Counted from the stretch's first letter, positions 1-9,420 are shown. The stretch: DNA of 17,654 nucleotides from an uncultured Eubacteriales bacterium (GCA_934541205.1 CAKTDK010000023.1:1-17654), one strand, 5' to 3'. The notes: generated by a model from the sequence alone, not told the origin. A program made the numbers and translations.

Positions 1-1672
1 CAACAATATCGCTTTTATCATTTACTACAATACTCACTTCAGAGCCGGCGTCAACCTCAGTATTATTTCCCGGACTTTGACTTAATACAACTCCGTCTTC
101 TTTGCTTTCATCATAATCTGTAGAAACATCTCCGACTTTTAAACCGATTCTTTCAATTTCTTTCTGAGCCGCCGCTTTTGTCATTCCGACAACATTTGTA
201 ACTTTAACTTTCTTAGTTTCGGGCCCTTTGCTTACATAAATCGTAACCGTTTTGCCCGTATCTACTTCTTCTCCCTCACCGGGATTTGTTCTTATAATAT
301 AATCTTTAGGCACTGTTTCAGAATTTTCCTCTTCAATCGTAAATTGAATATCGGAATTTTGCAAAGCAGCAATAGCTTTATTTAAGCTGATATTTACAAC
401 ATCCGGCATTTTTGTAGTTTTGGTCTGTGTTCCAAGACTAACAACTACTTTAATTTCCGTATTTTCTTTTACGGAAGAACTGAAAGGAATTTCCTGAGAA
501 ACAATTTCACCTTCTTCGTAAGTATCGGAAACTACTTCTTTAAATTTTACAAGTTTTAATTTAGGATTATTAGTCTGCGCTTCGGTAAAATTTTCTCCAA
601 CTAAGTCTGGAACCGTAATCATTTTTACATTTTTACTTCCAAAAACCCCGGAACTAAACAAAGCGTACACTCCGAGCAATGCCAAAATTACAAGCAGTGC
701 AGAAATTACCCCGGCAACTGCAGGAAAAGATCTTTTTTTCTTAGTATTTTTATCCATAGCTGTTTCCTCAGGAATTTTTTCCATATGAATTGTAGGATCA
801 CTGTCAGTAACAATATTATCGTACTGATAATCAATAGTATAACCAGGATCAAGCATAATCTTCTGCATATCTTCAAGCATAAGAGCAGTACTTTGATATC
901 TTTTTTCAGAATCTTTTTCCATTGCCTTTAAAGTAATCTGTTCAAGTCCCAAAGGAATATCTTTATTTAATTCAGTCAATTTTTTAGGTTTTTCCTGTAC
1001 TTGCATAAGCGCAACGGAAACAGGATTTTCTCCTGTAAAGGGAAGAGTTCCCGTAAGCATTTCATAAAGCATAACTCCGACAGAATAAATATCAGCTTTT
1101 GCATCTATTTTTCCGCCTTTTGCCTGTTCAGGACTTATATAATGTACTGAACCTATTGTTTTATCCGAAATAGTCTGAGTTTCAAATCTTGCAACACGAG
1201 CTATTCCAAAATCCGTTACTTTAATAGTTCCGTCTTTTAAAAGCATAATATTGTGCGGTTTAATATCTCTGTGAATTATTCCACGTTCATGAGCATGATT
1301 TAAAGCATTAAGTATTTGTATCGTTAAATTGACTGCAGTTTTCCAAGGAACGATTTTTTCATGTGAAATATACTCCTTTAAAGTAATTCCATCTACTAGC
1401 TCCATAACAATATACTGTATATCGTCTTCAAGACAAACATCATATACATCTACAATATTTACGTGCGAAAGCATAGCTATAGCACGGGATTCATTGTAAA
1501 ATCTTCTTTTAAACTGCGCATCGTTAATATATTCATCCTTTAAAATTTTAACTGCAACGGGACGTCCTATAAGTCTGTCATTTGCTTTATAAACGACAGC
1601 CATACCTCCTACGCCTATTATATCAGTTATTTCATATCTGTTATTTAGTATTTTTCCGATATATCTATCCAA
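1..1672 (-). CDS. prkC: PASTA-domain Ser/Thr protein kinase (PrkC/Stk1 type), C-terminus cut by window edge
   Basis: A membrane eukaryote-type Ser/Thr kinase that senses muropeptides or lipid II through external PASTA domains and phosphorylates cell-wall, division and translation proteins. Residues 1 to about 275 are the kinase: glycine loop GVGGMAVVY (20-28), Lys42 in VAVKIL, HRDIKPHN with catalytic Asp136, and DFG with Asp154. A basic juxtamembrane stretch leads to one transmembrane helix (about 316-338). Three PASTA repeats follow, starting near residues 351, 421 and 489. The reading frame is still open at base 1, after 557 codons, so the tail and any fourth PASTA are missing. I place the start at TTG (1670-1672), with AAAGGAG about 10 nt upstream; no ATG fits. 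It lies 17 bp after stp, the usual kinase/phosphatase pair, and is last in the operon as seen. The family assignment is very secure. Confidence 0.96.
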   Translation of the reverse strand, partial: MDRYIGKILNNRYEITDIIGVGGMAVVYKANDRLIGRPVAVKILKDEYINDAQFKRRFYNESRAIAMLSHVNIVDVYDVCLEDDIQYIVMELVDGITLKEYISHEKIVPWKTAVNLTIQILNALNHAHERGIIHRDIKPHNIMLLKDGTIKVTDFGIARVARFETQTISDKTIGSVHYISPEQAKGGKIDAKADIYSVGVMLYEMLTGTLPFTGENPVSVALMQVQEKPKKLTELNKDIPLGLEQITLKAMEKDSEKRYQSTALMLEDMQKIMLDPGYTIDYQYDNIVTDSDPTIHMEKIPEETAMDKNTKKKRSFPAVAGVISALLVILALLGVYALFSSGVFGSKNVKMITVPDLVGENFTEAQTNNPKLKLVKFKEVVSDTYEEGEIVSQEIPFSSSVKENTEIKVVVSLGTQTKTTKMPDVVNISLNKAIAALQNSDIQFTIEEENSETVPKDYIIRTNPGEGEEVDTGKTVTIYVSKGPETKKVKVTNVVGMTKAAAQKEIERIGLKVGDVSTDYDESKEDGVVLSQSPGNNTEVDAGSEVSIVVNDKSDIV

Positions 1673-1689
1673 AGCTTCCCCACTCCTTT

Positions 1690-2418
1690 CTATTCAAACA
1701 AAACTGCGGTTATTGTTATATTATCAAGTCCGCCTTTATTATTGGCCTCTTGAATTAACCTTGTACAGCAATTATCAAAATCTTCATTAACAATCTTTAA
1801 AATAATTAAATCGTCTACCATATTTGAAAGTCCATCACTGCAAATAAGAAGTTTATCATTTACGGCAAAATCTCTAGTAAAATAATCAATTTTTATTTCA
1901 GCTTCAACTCCAATAGCTCTTGTAATTATATTTTTTTTCGGATGTTCCTTTGCCTCGTTTTTCGAAAGCTGTCCCAAATCAACCATTTCCTGAACAAAAG
2001 AATGATCTTTTGTTATCTGCATTATAGTATTTTGTGTTATTTTATAACCGCGGCTGTCTCCCACGCTGGCAATATAAGCGCGATTTTTTTTATTTAAAGA
2101 ACAAACCGTGGTAGTTCCCATACCCTTTAAAAATTCATTTTCAACAGCTTTTTCATATATCAATTTGTTAGCGTTAGTCACAGCATCTAAAATAATCTTT
2201 TTTATTTCATCATCGCTTAACAAATCACTGTAATTTTCAATTATATAACCGCTTATTTCATTAACAGCCATTGTGCTTGCCGTAAGTCCTCCCTTTGCGC
2301 CCCCCATTCCGTCGCAAACTATGGTTAGGGAAGTATTTTCATCAAGCATTTTGAAAAATAAATTGTCTTGGTTTTTGTTTCTTTGAATTCCTTTGTCTGT
2401 TTTACCTATAATTTTCAA
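1690..2418 (-). CDS. stp: PP2C-family Ser/Thr protein phosphatase (Stp/PrpC)
   Basis: A cytosolic Mn/Mg-dependent phosphatase that reverses phosphorylation by the neighbouring PASTA kinase. All PP2C signature motifs are present in the 242 residues: RNKNQDN (13-19), DGMGG with Asp36, GTTTV (101-105), SVGDSRGY with Asp121, SDGLS with Asp195, and GGLDNIT with Asp232. These Asp residues form the two-metal centre in the family. Length is normal for bacterial PrpC/Stp (about 240-250). The start is TTG (2416-2418): the codon just upstream in frame is TGA, so no earlier start exists, and GAAGGGA sits about 10 nt upstream. It lies 20 bp downstream of rlmN and 17 bp upstream of prkC, so it is probably co-transcribed with both. 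Both members of the pair use TTG. Confidence 0.96.
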   Translation of the reverse strand: MKIIGKTDKGIQRNKNQDNLFFKMLDENTSLTIVCDGMGGAKGGLTASTMAVNEISGYIIENYSDLLSDDEIKKIILDAVTNANKLIYEKAVENEFLKGMGTTTVCSLNKKNRAYIASVGDSRGYKITQNTIMQITKDHSFVQEMVDLGQLSKNEAKEHPKKNIITRAIGVEAEIKIDYFTRDFAVNDKLLICSDGLSNMVDDLIILKIVNEDFDNCCTRLIQEANNKGGLDNITITAVLFE

Positions 2419-2438
2419 TCAATCCCATCCCTTCATAA

Positions 2439-3473
2439 TCATTTAACAGGATTCTCATTGTTTCTCAGCTGACCGCAGGAAGCATTAATATCTGAGCCCA
2501 ATGTTCTTCTTACGGTAGCGTTTATATTATTTTTTAATAGTTCATCCTGAAATTCCATCACTTTTTCACGTGAACTTTTTTTATGACTTTTTTCCCTGAC
2601 GGAATTTGCAGGAATTAAATTTACATGACATGGAAAATCACATAACTTGTCAGATAGCATTTTAGCACATTCTTTGGAATCATTCAAGTCATCAATTAAA
2701 ATATATTCAAAAGATATCCTTCTTTTTGTTTTTTCAAAATATTTTTTACAGCATTCTATAAGCTCATTATAAGGATATTTTAATGATACGGGCATTATTT
2801 TATTTCTTATTTCGTCATTTGGAGCATGAAGAGAAACAGATAAAGTAATCTGCATATCAAGATCCGCTAATCTATCTATTTTATCTGTAAGTCCACAGGT
2901 GGAAAGAGAAATATGTCTGTGGGAAATATTAAGTCCGTCAGGATTATTTACATTTTTTAAAAATGTAAGAACATTCTCAAAATTATCAAGCGGTTCACCT
3001 ATTCCCATTAATACAACATTACTTATTCTTTCTCCCAAATCTTTTTGCGCAAAAATTATCTGATCAATTATTTCAGACGCCGTCAAATTTCTTTTAAAAC
3101 CGTTTATAGCAGAAGCGCAGAAATCACATTTCATCTTACATCCCACTTGAGTTGAAATGCAGATAGAATTTCCGTGTTTATATTTCATTACGACGGATTC
3201 CACATACTCTCCGTCTTTTAACTTAAATAAATATTTTGTTGTTCCGTCAATTTTTGAAACAAGTTTTCTTTGTATTTGTAATACATTTATGTATGTTTTT
3301 TCATTAAGCTGTGCTCTCAATTCTTTTGATATATCCGTCATTTCATCAAAAGATTCAATTCCTTTATAAAGCCATTTAAAAATTTGTTTCGTTTTATATT
3401 TAGGTACATCATAATTAACTTTTAAATATTCTTCAAGCTTTTCATAGCTTAATGATTTCAAGTCTGTTTTCAT
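2439..3473 (-). CDS. rlmN: Dual-specificity 23S rRNA/tRNA adenine-C2 methyltransferase RlmN
   Basis: A radical-SAM enzyme that makes 2-methyladenosine at A2503 of 23S rRNA (E. coli numbering) and at A37 of some tRNAs, affecting peptidyl-transferase-centre fidelity. The 344 residues have normal family length. The CxxxCxxC cluster-binding motif is C112, C116 and C119. A cysteine seven residues before it (C105) and the C-terminal Cys in SDINASCGQL (C333) match the two extra conserved cysteines, of which the C-terminal one is the methyl carrier. GIGEPL (158-162) is the typical SAM-contact motif. The start is ATG with AAAGGTG upstream; that ribosome site lies in the last codons of rsmB, only 4 bp away, suggesting translational coupling. 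The Cfr resistance paralogue is less likely given this rRNA-modification operon context. Confidence 0.96.
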   Translation of the reverse strand: MKTDLKSLSYEKLEEYLKVNYDVPKYKTKQIFKWLYKGIESFDEMTDISKELRAQLNEKTYINVLQIQRKLVSKIDGTTKYLFKLKDGEYVESVVMKYKHGNSICISTQVGCKMKCDFCASAINGFKRNLTASEIIDQIIFAQKDLGERISNVVLMGIGEPLDNFENVLTFLKNVNNPDGLNISHRHISLSTCGLTDKIDRLADLDMQITLSVSLHAPNDEIRNKIMPVSLKYPYNELIECCKKYFEKTKRRISFEYILIDDLNDSKECAKMLSDKLCDFPCHVNLIPANSVREKSHKKSSREKVMEFQDELLKNNINATVRRTLGSDINASCGQLRNNENPVK

Positions 3474-3477
3474 AAAT

Positions 3478-4770
3478 TCACCTTTTAATCATCTTGGATA
3501 TAAAAAATCCATCAAAACACTCATCCGGCAAAATCGTAAGTCCCCATTCACCGTATATAAAATTTTCATAATTATATCTTTTTATCGGCAAAACAATAAA
3601 TTCATTGTGTTTTTCAATAAATCTTTTTACAGCGTTATCATTTTCTTCTTTATTTAAAGTACAAGTAGAAAAGACCAGTTCTCCTCCTTGTTTTACATAA
3701 TAAGAACAATTTTCAAGTATGTTTTCCGATAATTTTATAATTTCATCAACAGATTCTCTTTTCTTAAAAATTATATCCGGTTTTTTATTTATTATTCCAA
3801 AACCCGAACAAGGTACATCGCAAAGTACCTTATCAAACTTATTTACATAATCCTCATAAAAAACGGACATATCTTTTTTTACGGCTTTTATTATTTCTAT
3901 ATTTAAATTTGAAGCGCCGTTTTTTATAAGCTGAATTTTATGTTCAAAAACATCACAGGAAAAAATCTCACCTTTATTTTTCATATACTGAGCAGACGTA
4001 AAACTTTTTCCGCCCGGAGCGCTGCAAGCGTCAAGCACGGTTTGATTTTCCTTCGGATTAAAGACGTCTACACAAAGCTGTGAAGATAATCCCTGTACGT
4101 GAAAATCACCGTTTTTTATCCTCTCAGGAGTATTTTCATCTATATCAAAAAAAGCCGAAAAAGGAAGCTCCGAAACCGCATTTACAAATCCCGTAATATT
4201 ATTTTTTATAGAATTTATCCTTACTGTATTTCTTTTCCTAATCGAAAAGGACTTGCAGATTTTCTCAGCATTATCTTTTCCGTAATCATTTATAAAAATA
4301 TCTATCATCCATAAAGGAACAGAATACTTTATGGATATTTTATCTTTATAAGTCAAGTTTTTCATTTTTGAAAAAACTTTTTCCTTTTCGGATGAAGCTC
4401 TTAAAACCGCATTTACAAAAGACGATGATTTATATGCATATTTTTTTGAAAGCAGAACTCCTTCATTAACTGCGGCGCTTTGCGGAATTTTTTCTAAAAA
4501 ATACAGCTGATATAAACTTATTCTCAATATTGTAAGAACAGGCAAAGACAGTTTTTTTAGCTTTATTTTTGAAAAACAACTTATTACAAAATCCAAATAA
4601 AAAATATTCTGCAAAACTCCGAAAACTATTTCATGACAAAGAGCCTTATCCTCTTTTTTATCTAGTTTTGATATTTCGTTTTTCTGTGATAAATTCACAA
4701 AAGCATTTTCAGAAAAAACCTTATATAAAATTTTATAAGCCGCTTCACGAGACTTTGTAACTTCAATCAT
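3478..4770 (-). CDS. rsmB: 16S rRNA cytosine-967 C5-methyltransferase RsmB (Sun/Fmu)
   Basis: Methylates C5 of cytosine 967 (E. coli numbering) in 16S rRNA using SAM. The protein has an N-terminal NusB-like RNA-binding domain (about 5-130), a linker with an RxN element (TVRIN, 182-186), and a Rossmann methyltransferase domain. SAM motif I is VLDACSAPGGKS (245-256). The two catalytic cysteines are Cys321 in DVPCSG and Cys370 in STCT; in the family the TC cysteine is the nucleophile and the PC cysteine aids product release. Length (430) matches the family. Its ATG overlaps the last 8 bp of the zinc-protease gene, so translation is probably coupled, and rlmN follows after 4 bp. The separate methylase and NusB regions rule out plain NusB. 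Confidence 0.95.
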   Translation of the reverse strand: MIEVTKSREAAYKILYKVFSENAFVNLSQKNEISKLDKKEDKALCHEIVFGVLQNIFYLDFVISCFSKIKLKKLSLPVLTILRISLYQLYFLEKIPQSAAVNEGVLLSKKYAYKSSSFVNAVLRASSEKEKVFSKMKNLTYKDKISIKYSVPLWMIDIFINDYGKDNAEKICKSFSIRKRNTVRINSIKNNITGFVNAVSELPFSAFFDIDENTPERIKNGDFHVQGLSSQLCVDVFNPKENQTVLDACSAPGGKSFTSAQYMKNKGEIFSCDVFEHKIQLIKNGASNLNIEIIKAVKKDMSVFYEDYVNKFDKVLCDVPCSGFGIINKKPDIIFKKRESVDEIIKLSENILENCSYYVKQGGELVFSTCTLNKEENDNAVKRFIEKHNEFIVLPIKRYNYENFIYGEWGLTILPDECFDGFFISKMIKR

Positions 4771-5476
4771 CTCTTCTTCCGCCGAAAATAAACAGTATTC
4801 TCAAAAAGCTTGCAAGTGCAACAATAAGTCCGGCAACATAAGTCATAGCCGCTGCATTAAGAACCTTTTTAGAACTTTGCACTTCATCTTGCTGCAATAT
4901 ACCGCTGCCTTCAAGATTTGCAAGCGCTCTTTTGCTTGCATCAAATTCAACAGGTAAAGTTATAAGCTGAAATACTACGGCAGCTGCAAAAAGTACTATA
5001 GCTATATTTATAATTATACTGCTTCCTGAAAAAAGACCCAAAATTAAAAAAACAGGAGATATACTTGATGCAAAATTAGTTATTCCCACTATAGAGTTTC
5101 TAAGCTTTAGAAAACTGTAACCGGTATTATGCTGTATTGCATGTCCTACTTCGTGAGCCGCCACTCCAAGCGCCGCAACATCAGTTTTGTCATAAACAGT
5201 TTCAGATAACACCAAAACTTTTTTTCTCGGATCATAATGATCCGTAAGCTTTCCGCGACCTTTTAAAATCTCAACGTCATAAATTCCGTTATTTCTTAAA
5301 ATTTCTTCCGCAACCTGCGCTCCTGTCATATTTGCATGACTTTGAAGTTTTGAATACTTTGAAAAAGTACTGTTTACATTAGCGCTGCACCAAACAGAAA
5401 AAATTACTGCTGGAATAACTAAAATTATATACCAATAATCAATCATAAAAGGTCCGAAACCGTAATATCCAAACAT
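4763..5476 (-). CDS. YugP-like membrane zinc metallopeptidase
   Basis: An integral-membrane neutral zinc metallopeptidase of the YugP family (Pfam Zn_peptidase_2 type); the physiological substrate is unknown to me. The zinc-binding motif HEVGH is at 108-112 (His108, Glu109, His112). Glu178 in LPVEFDAS is the likely third ligand. Hydrophobic segments are near residues 13-30, 130-150, 155-175 and 208-230, with the catalytic motif between the first and second. Length (237) is typical. The start ATG has AGAGGTAA about 7 nt upstream. It sits between fmt (15 bp away) and rsmB (8-bp overlap), a placement recurrent in Clostridia, although no functional link to formyl-methionine handling or rRNA methylation is obvious. 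I give no symbol because the Bacillus name is only a family label. Confidence 0.9.
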   Translation of the reverse strand: MFGYYGFGPFMIDYWYIILVIPAVIFSVWCSANVNSTFSKYSKLQSHANMTGAQVAEEILRNNGIYDVEILKGRGKLTDHYDPRKKVLVLSETVYDKTDVAALGVAAHEVGHAIQHNTGYSFLKLRNSIVGITNFASSISPVFLILGLFSGSSIIINIAIVLFAAAVVFQLITLPVEFDASKRALANLEGSGILQQDEVQSSKKVLNAAAMTYVAGLIVALASFLRILFIFGGRRDD

Positions 5477-5491
5477 AACATTACCTCTTTT

Positions 5492-6424
5492 TTATTCTAA
5501 AATTGTTCCCTTTGAAATAGTATTTCCGACAAAAAAATCTTTTATATCCATAGCTTTTTTTCCGTCAAACTGCAGTTTTTCAATGCTAATACCGCAATTA
5601 TCGCCGCAAGAAACCACAAAACCGTTTTTTTTATCGGAAAAAATTACTTCTCCCGGTTTACCATCTATATTAGCAATAATTTTTGAACTTAATATTTTGA
5701 ATCTTTTACCATTTAGTAAAGAATATGCGCAAGGCCATGAATATAATCCTCTTATAAGATTATGCACTTCTTTAGCAGATTTATTAAAATCAATATGTCC
5801 CATCTCTTTAGATAATAACGAAGCATAAGTAGCTTTATCTTCAGACTGTTTTTTCCTGATAACTTCTCCATTTTCAAACAGCTTTAATGTATTTATCAAA
5901 ACTTCTCCGCCCAAAACCATCATTCTGTCAAAAAGTTCTTCAGAAGTTTCATTTTCACCTATCGAAATTTTTTCCTGCAGTATTATATCTCCTGTATCAA
6001 GTCCCTTGTCCATAAACATTGTAGTAATGCCGGTTTCTTTTTCACCGTTAATAACAGACCACTGAATAGGAGCTGCTCCTCTGTATTTAGGAAGAAGTGA
6101 ACCGTGAACATTTATACAGCCGTATTTTGGAATACTTAAAATACTTTCCGGAAGTATTTTTCCGTAAGCTACGACAACTATTATATCAGGATTAAGCGTT
6201 TTTATTATGTCAACTTGAATATTATCCCTTAAAGTAACGGGTTGATACACTTTCAGATTATTCTGTAAAGCGATTTTCTTTACATCACATTCAGCTATTT
6301 TCATACCTCTTCCCTGCTTTTTATCAGGCTGACAAAACACTGCTGAAATATTATAATCATTTTTCAAAAGCGCTCTTAAACTTTCAGCCGCAAAATCAGG
6401 AGTTCCCATAAATACTATGTTCAA
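5492..6424 (-). CDS. fmt: Methionyl-tRNA formyltransferase
   Basis: Formylates the amino group of methionyl-initiator-tRNA with 10-formyl-tetrahydrofolate, so that translation can begin with fMet. The N-terminus reads M-N-I-V-F-M-G-T-P-D-F-A, the standard beginning of the Rossmann domain. The catalytic Asn105 and His107 are in INVHGSLLPKYRGAAPIQ, and Asp143 in GLDTGD completes the N-H-D triad. The C-terminal OB-like tRNA-binding domain is residues about 205-310. I choose TTG at 6422-6424 (310 residues): GAGG lies 7 nt upstream. The GTG two codons earlier (6428-6430) is only 1 nt from that GAGG and has an in-frame TGA just before it, so it cannot be served. It follows def after 26 bp, the common def-fmt pair. 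Confidence 0.95.
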   Translation of the reverse strand: MNIVFMGTPDFAAESLRALLKNDYNISAVFCQPDKKQGRGMKIAECDVKKIALQNNLKVYQPVTLRDNIQVDIIKTLNPDIIVVVAYGKILPESILSIPKYGCINVHGSLLPKYRGAAPIQWSVINGEKETGITTMFMDKGLDTGDIILQEKISIGENETSEELFDRMMVLGGEVLINTLKLFENGEVIRKKQSEDKATYASLLSKEMGHIDFNKSAKEVHNLIRGLYSWPCAYSLLNGKRFKILSSKIIANIDGKPGEVIFSDKKNGFVVSCGDNCGISIEKLQFDGKKAMDIKDFFVGNTISKGTILE

Positions 6425-6450
6425 AATCACACCTCATTTTTTAAAAATAT

Positions 6451-6930
6451 TTATTTATTATCATCTGATTTTTCTTCGGGATAATAATATTCTATAACTT
6501 TATCAGTAAATAAAACTCCATATAAATGATCTATTTCATGACAAAATGCTCTTGCAAGCAAATCCTTGCCCGTCATCTCATATAGATTTCCATTTCTGTC
6601 ATAAGCCCTTATTGTAACAGTATCCGGCCTTTTCACATATCCCCAAACTCCTGGACAGGATAAACATCCTTCAACATTTATCTGTTCTCCTTCTGTTTTT
6701 ATTATTTCAGGATTTATAAGTTCTAAAATCTCCTCCTCTGTATCAATAACCACTATTTGTCTTAAAATTCCTACCTGGGGAGCTGCTAAGCCTACGCCGT
6801 CCGCCTCTTTTAATGTGTCAATCATATCGTCTAAAATCATATGAAGCTTGTCGTCAAACTTTTCAACTTTTCTGCATTTTCTTCTTAAAACTTTCTCTTC
6901 TTCTTTTGTAACAATTTTTCTTATCGCCAT
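6451..6930 (-). CDS. def: Peptide deformylase
   Basis: Removes the N-formyl group from nascent proteins in the cytosol, undoing what Fmt adds. The three deformylase motifs are intact: GVGLAAPQ (45-52), EGCLSCPG with metal ligand Cys89, and HEIDH (131-135) with His131 and His135 as ligands and Glu132 as the catalytic base. Length (159) fits type 1 bacterial enzymes; the tail is acidic and polar. I start at ATG 6928-6930, giving M-A-I-R-K-I-V, because GAGG lies 8 nt upstream. The in-frame GTG at 6937-6939 is part of that same ribosome site (GAGGTGG) and so is not the start. The ribosome site overlaps the priA stop codon, 10 bp away, so the genes are tightly linked. Confidence 0.96.
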   Translation of the reverse strand: MAIRKIVTKEEEKVLRRKCRKVEKFDDKLHMILDDMIDTLKEADGVGLAAPQVGILRQIVVIDTEEEILELINPEIIKTEGEQINVEGCLSCPGVWGYVKRPDTVTIRAYDRNGNLYEMTGKDLLARAFCHEIDHLYGVLFTDKVIEYYYPEEKSDDNK

Positions 6931-6940
6931 TTTTTCCACC

Positions 6941-9403
6941 TCAATAAAGTATATTTGGATTTATATCTAAAGATAAACTTATATTTTTCATAAGCTTATT
7001 AAGCAAAAATTCATTAACTGACAGTTTCAATGCCTTTCTTATATTTTTATCCATTTTGCATTTTATAATTATATGACATCTGAAATTATTATTAATCTTA
7101 TAAATTCCGGCATTATTAGGGCCTATAATTTGATACATACAATCAGGAATGTTTTTTTCAACAACATTTTCAAAAAACTTCTTAAAGTATACTGCGCTGT
7201 CATACAGCCCTTTTTCCATGCTGGAAGTAAAAAGAACCTGTACTATATCAAAAAACGGAGGATATTTCATTACTTTTCTAAATTGTATTTCTTCCTCATA
7301 AAAAGAATTATAATCCTGAATGGCCGCAAGTTTTAAAACATCATTATCAGGAGTAAATGTCTGTATCACAGCACGTCCCTTTTCTTCACCTCTTCCAGAA
7401 CGCCCTATAACCTGAGTTAAAAGAGAAAAGGTCCTTTCTCTTGCTTTAAAATCCTGCATATAAAGGCTTTGATCAGCTGATATAACTCCAACCAAAGTAA
7501 CATCAGGGAAATTAAGTCCCTTCGCAATCATCTGCGTACCAAGAAGTATATCATATTTATGGTCTTTAAAATCTGTAAGCATTTTATCGTTTGTATTTTT
7601 TCCGGAAGAAGTATCTGCATCCAATCTAAGTATTCTCACCTCTGGTATAAGCTCTTTCAAATCTTCTTCAGCTTTTTGTATGCCTATACCGTTATTTTCT
7701 ATCATATCGCTTCCACAGTTTTTACAAGTTATATTTTTATCCGTACTGTATCCGCAGTAATGACACATATATCTTTTATTTTTTGAATGATATGTAAGAG
7801 ATATACTGCAATTTTCACACTGAAGCGTTTCACCGCAGCTTTTACAGGTAAGAGAAGTAAAATATCCTCTTCTGTTTAGAAGCAGTATGCTTTGTTTTTT
7901 TACATTAATATTTTTCTTTAATTCTTCAATAAGATATTTACTGAAAACCGGAAACGGCTCTTTCTCCGATATTTCGTTTTTCATATCTATAATTTTTACA
8001 TCAGGAAGTGAATTATTATTAAACCTTGATTCAATTTTTGAAAAATTATATATTCCCTTTTTAGCATTATACATGGTTTCAACACTTGGAGTTGCCGATA
8101 AAAGAAGAAGCAGTGAGTTATTTAATGTACATCTGTATTTTGCAATCTCCTTTGCATTATATTTTGGGGTCGATTCGGATTTATAAGTAAGCTCATGTTC
8201 TTCATCCATTATTATCAAATCAACTTTTTCAAAAGGGGCAAAAATACAGCTTCTGGTGCCTACAGCAATTTTACTTTTACCTTCTTTAATTTTTTTCCAT
8301 TCGTCAAGCTGCTGTCCGAGACTAAGTCCGCTGTGCAAAACCGAAACTAAATCCCCGTAACGCTTATAAAATACATTTAAAAGCTGTGATGTAAGAGCTA
8401 TTTCCGGAATTAATACAATAGAATTTTTTCCTTCAGAAAGCATTTTGTCAATAAGCTTCATATAAACATGGGTTTTTCCGCTTCCCGTTACTCCGTTAAG
8501 CAAGTATACAGCAGGCTTTTTTTTCTTATAAGCTAATAAAATATCTTCATAAGCTTTGTTTTGAAAATCGTTTAATTTTATAGAATTTTCTTTAAATTCC
8601 ATAAGTTTTGTTTTATATTCATAAGGATTTCTATATATTTCAATTTCATAAAAATCAATTATACCGGTTTTTTTCAAAGAATTAATGCTTTGCGGTGAAA
8701 CTCCGGTATAATATTCTATTTCTTTTTTAGACATATCACCGTTATCTTTTAAAATTGATATAATTTTTTTATAATTTTTTGACCGCCGCTCTATAGAAGA
8801 AATATATAAATCATCATCCGAAACTAATTTAACCATTACCTTTTTTGCATCGTTAACAATATTTTTATATATCATTTCAGATTTTATATATTTTTTTTCT
8901 GTCAATTCTTTTGTTATTTTATTTATATTTAATTTCGGAAATTTTTCTTTCAGCATCTCTGAAGATACCGTTTTATTTTTTAATATATAATAAAAAATCT
9001 CCTTATATTTATTTTCAGCCTCCTCCAAAATATCTTTATTGGCAGAATATAATTCCACATATGATATATTAAGTCCGGAAGGCAAGACTGTTTTTATACA
9101 GTCATATAAACTACAAAAATATCTCTCTTTCATAAAAAGACATATTTTCATCATTTCATCGCTTATATAAGGTTCACTGTCAAGAACAGAAACAATACTT
9201 TTATAATTTTTCGGATTAATTTCTTTATCTTCAAAAATATTAAGAACTATACCTCTGTATTTTTTATTTCCCTTGCCGAAAGGGACAAGTACTCTCATAT
9301 TTTTTTTCAAAATTTCCGTATAATTTTCGGGGATTCTGTATGTATACATTTTATCAATGGGCAAAATTACAGATTCAACAGCTATTTTTGCATATAAACT
9401 CAT
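6941..9403 (-). CDS. priA: Primosomal protein N' / replication restart helicase PriA
   Basis: A superfamily-2 3'-5' DNA helicase that recognises abandoned forks and D-loops and reloads the replicative helicase. The N-terminal 3'-binding domain (1 to about 105) is followed by a winged-helix-like region (about 130-255) and the helicase core. Core motifs seen are Walker A GVTGSGKT (304-311), DEEH (400-403), SATPS (436-440), and QVIGRSGR (664-671). The zinc module between helicase lobes has eight cysteines (520, 523, 529, 532, 547, 550, 560, 563), enough for two zincs, all present. The GTQMIAKGLNFPDV stretch (622-635) is also typical. Length (820) is normal. ATG start with AAAGGGGA upstream. It is the first gene after the terminator at 9436-9472, and def follows by 10 bp. 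Confidence 0.97.
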   Translation of the reverse strand: MSLYAKIAVESVILPIDKMYTYRIPENYTEILKKNMRVLVPFGKGNKKYRGIVLNIFEDKEINPKNYKSIVSVLDSEPYISDEMMKICLFMKERYFCSLYDCIKTVLPSGLNISYVELYSANKDILEEAENKYKEIFYYILKNKTVSSEMLKEKFPKLNINKITKELTEKKYIKSEMIYKNIVNDAKKVMVKLVSDDDLYISSIERRSKNYKKIISILKDNGDMSKKEIEYYTGVSPQSINSLKKTGIIDFYEIEIYRNPYEYKTKLMEFKENSIKLNDFQNKAYEDILLAYKKKKPAVYLLNGVTGSGKTHVYMKLIDKMLSEGKNSIVLIPEIALTSQLLNVFYKRYGDLVSVLHSGLSLGQQLDEWKKIKEGKSKIAVGTRSCIFAPFEKVDLIIMDEEHELTYKSESTPKYNAKEIAKYRCTLNNSLLLLLSATPSVETMYNAKKGIYNFSKIESRFNNNSLPDVKIIDMKNEISEKEPFPVFSKYLIEELKKNINVKKQSILLLNRRGYFTSLTCKSCGETLQCENCSISLTYHSKNKRYMCHYCGYSTDKNITCKNCGSDMIENNGIGIQKAEEDLKELIPEVRILRLDADTSSGKNTNDKMLTDFKDHKYDILLGTQMIAKGLNFPDVTLVGVISADQSLYMQDFKARERTFSLLTQVIGRSGRGEEKGRAVIQTFTPDNDVLKLAAIQDYNSFYEEEIQFRKVMKYPPFFDIVQVLFTSSMEKGLYDSAVYFKKFFENVVEKNIPDCMYQIIGPNNAGIYKINNNFRCHIIIKCKMDKNIRKALKLSVNEFLLNKLMKNISLSLDINPNILY

Positions 9404-9420
9404 AACGCATCCCCTTTCTT

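Noticed and set aside
7073..8186. Several plus-strand frames of 75-99 codons opposite priA
   Set aside because: They are antisense shadows in AT-rich DNA; priA is complete with all motifs, and these frames lack ribosome sites or family features.
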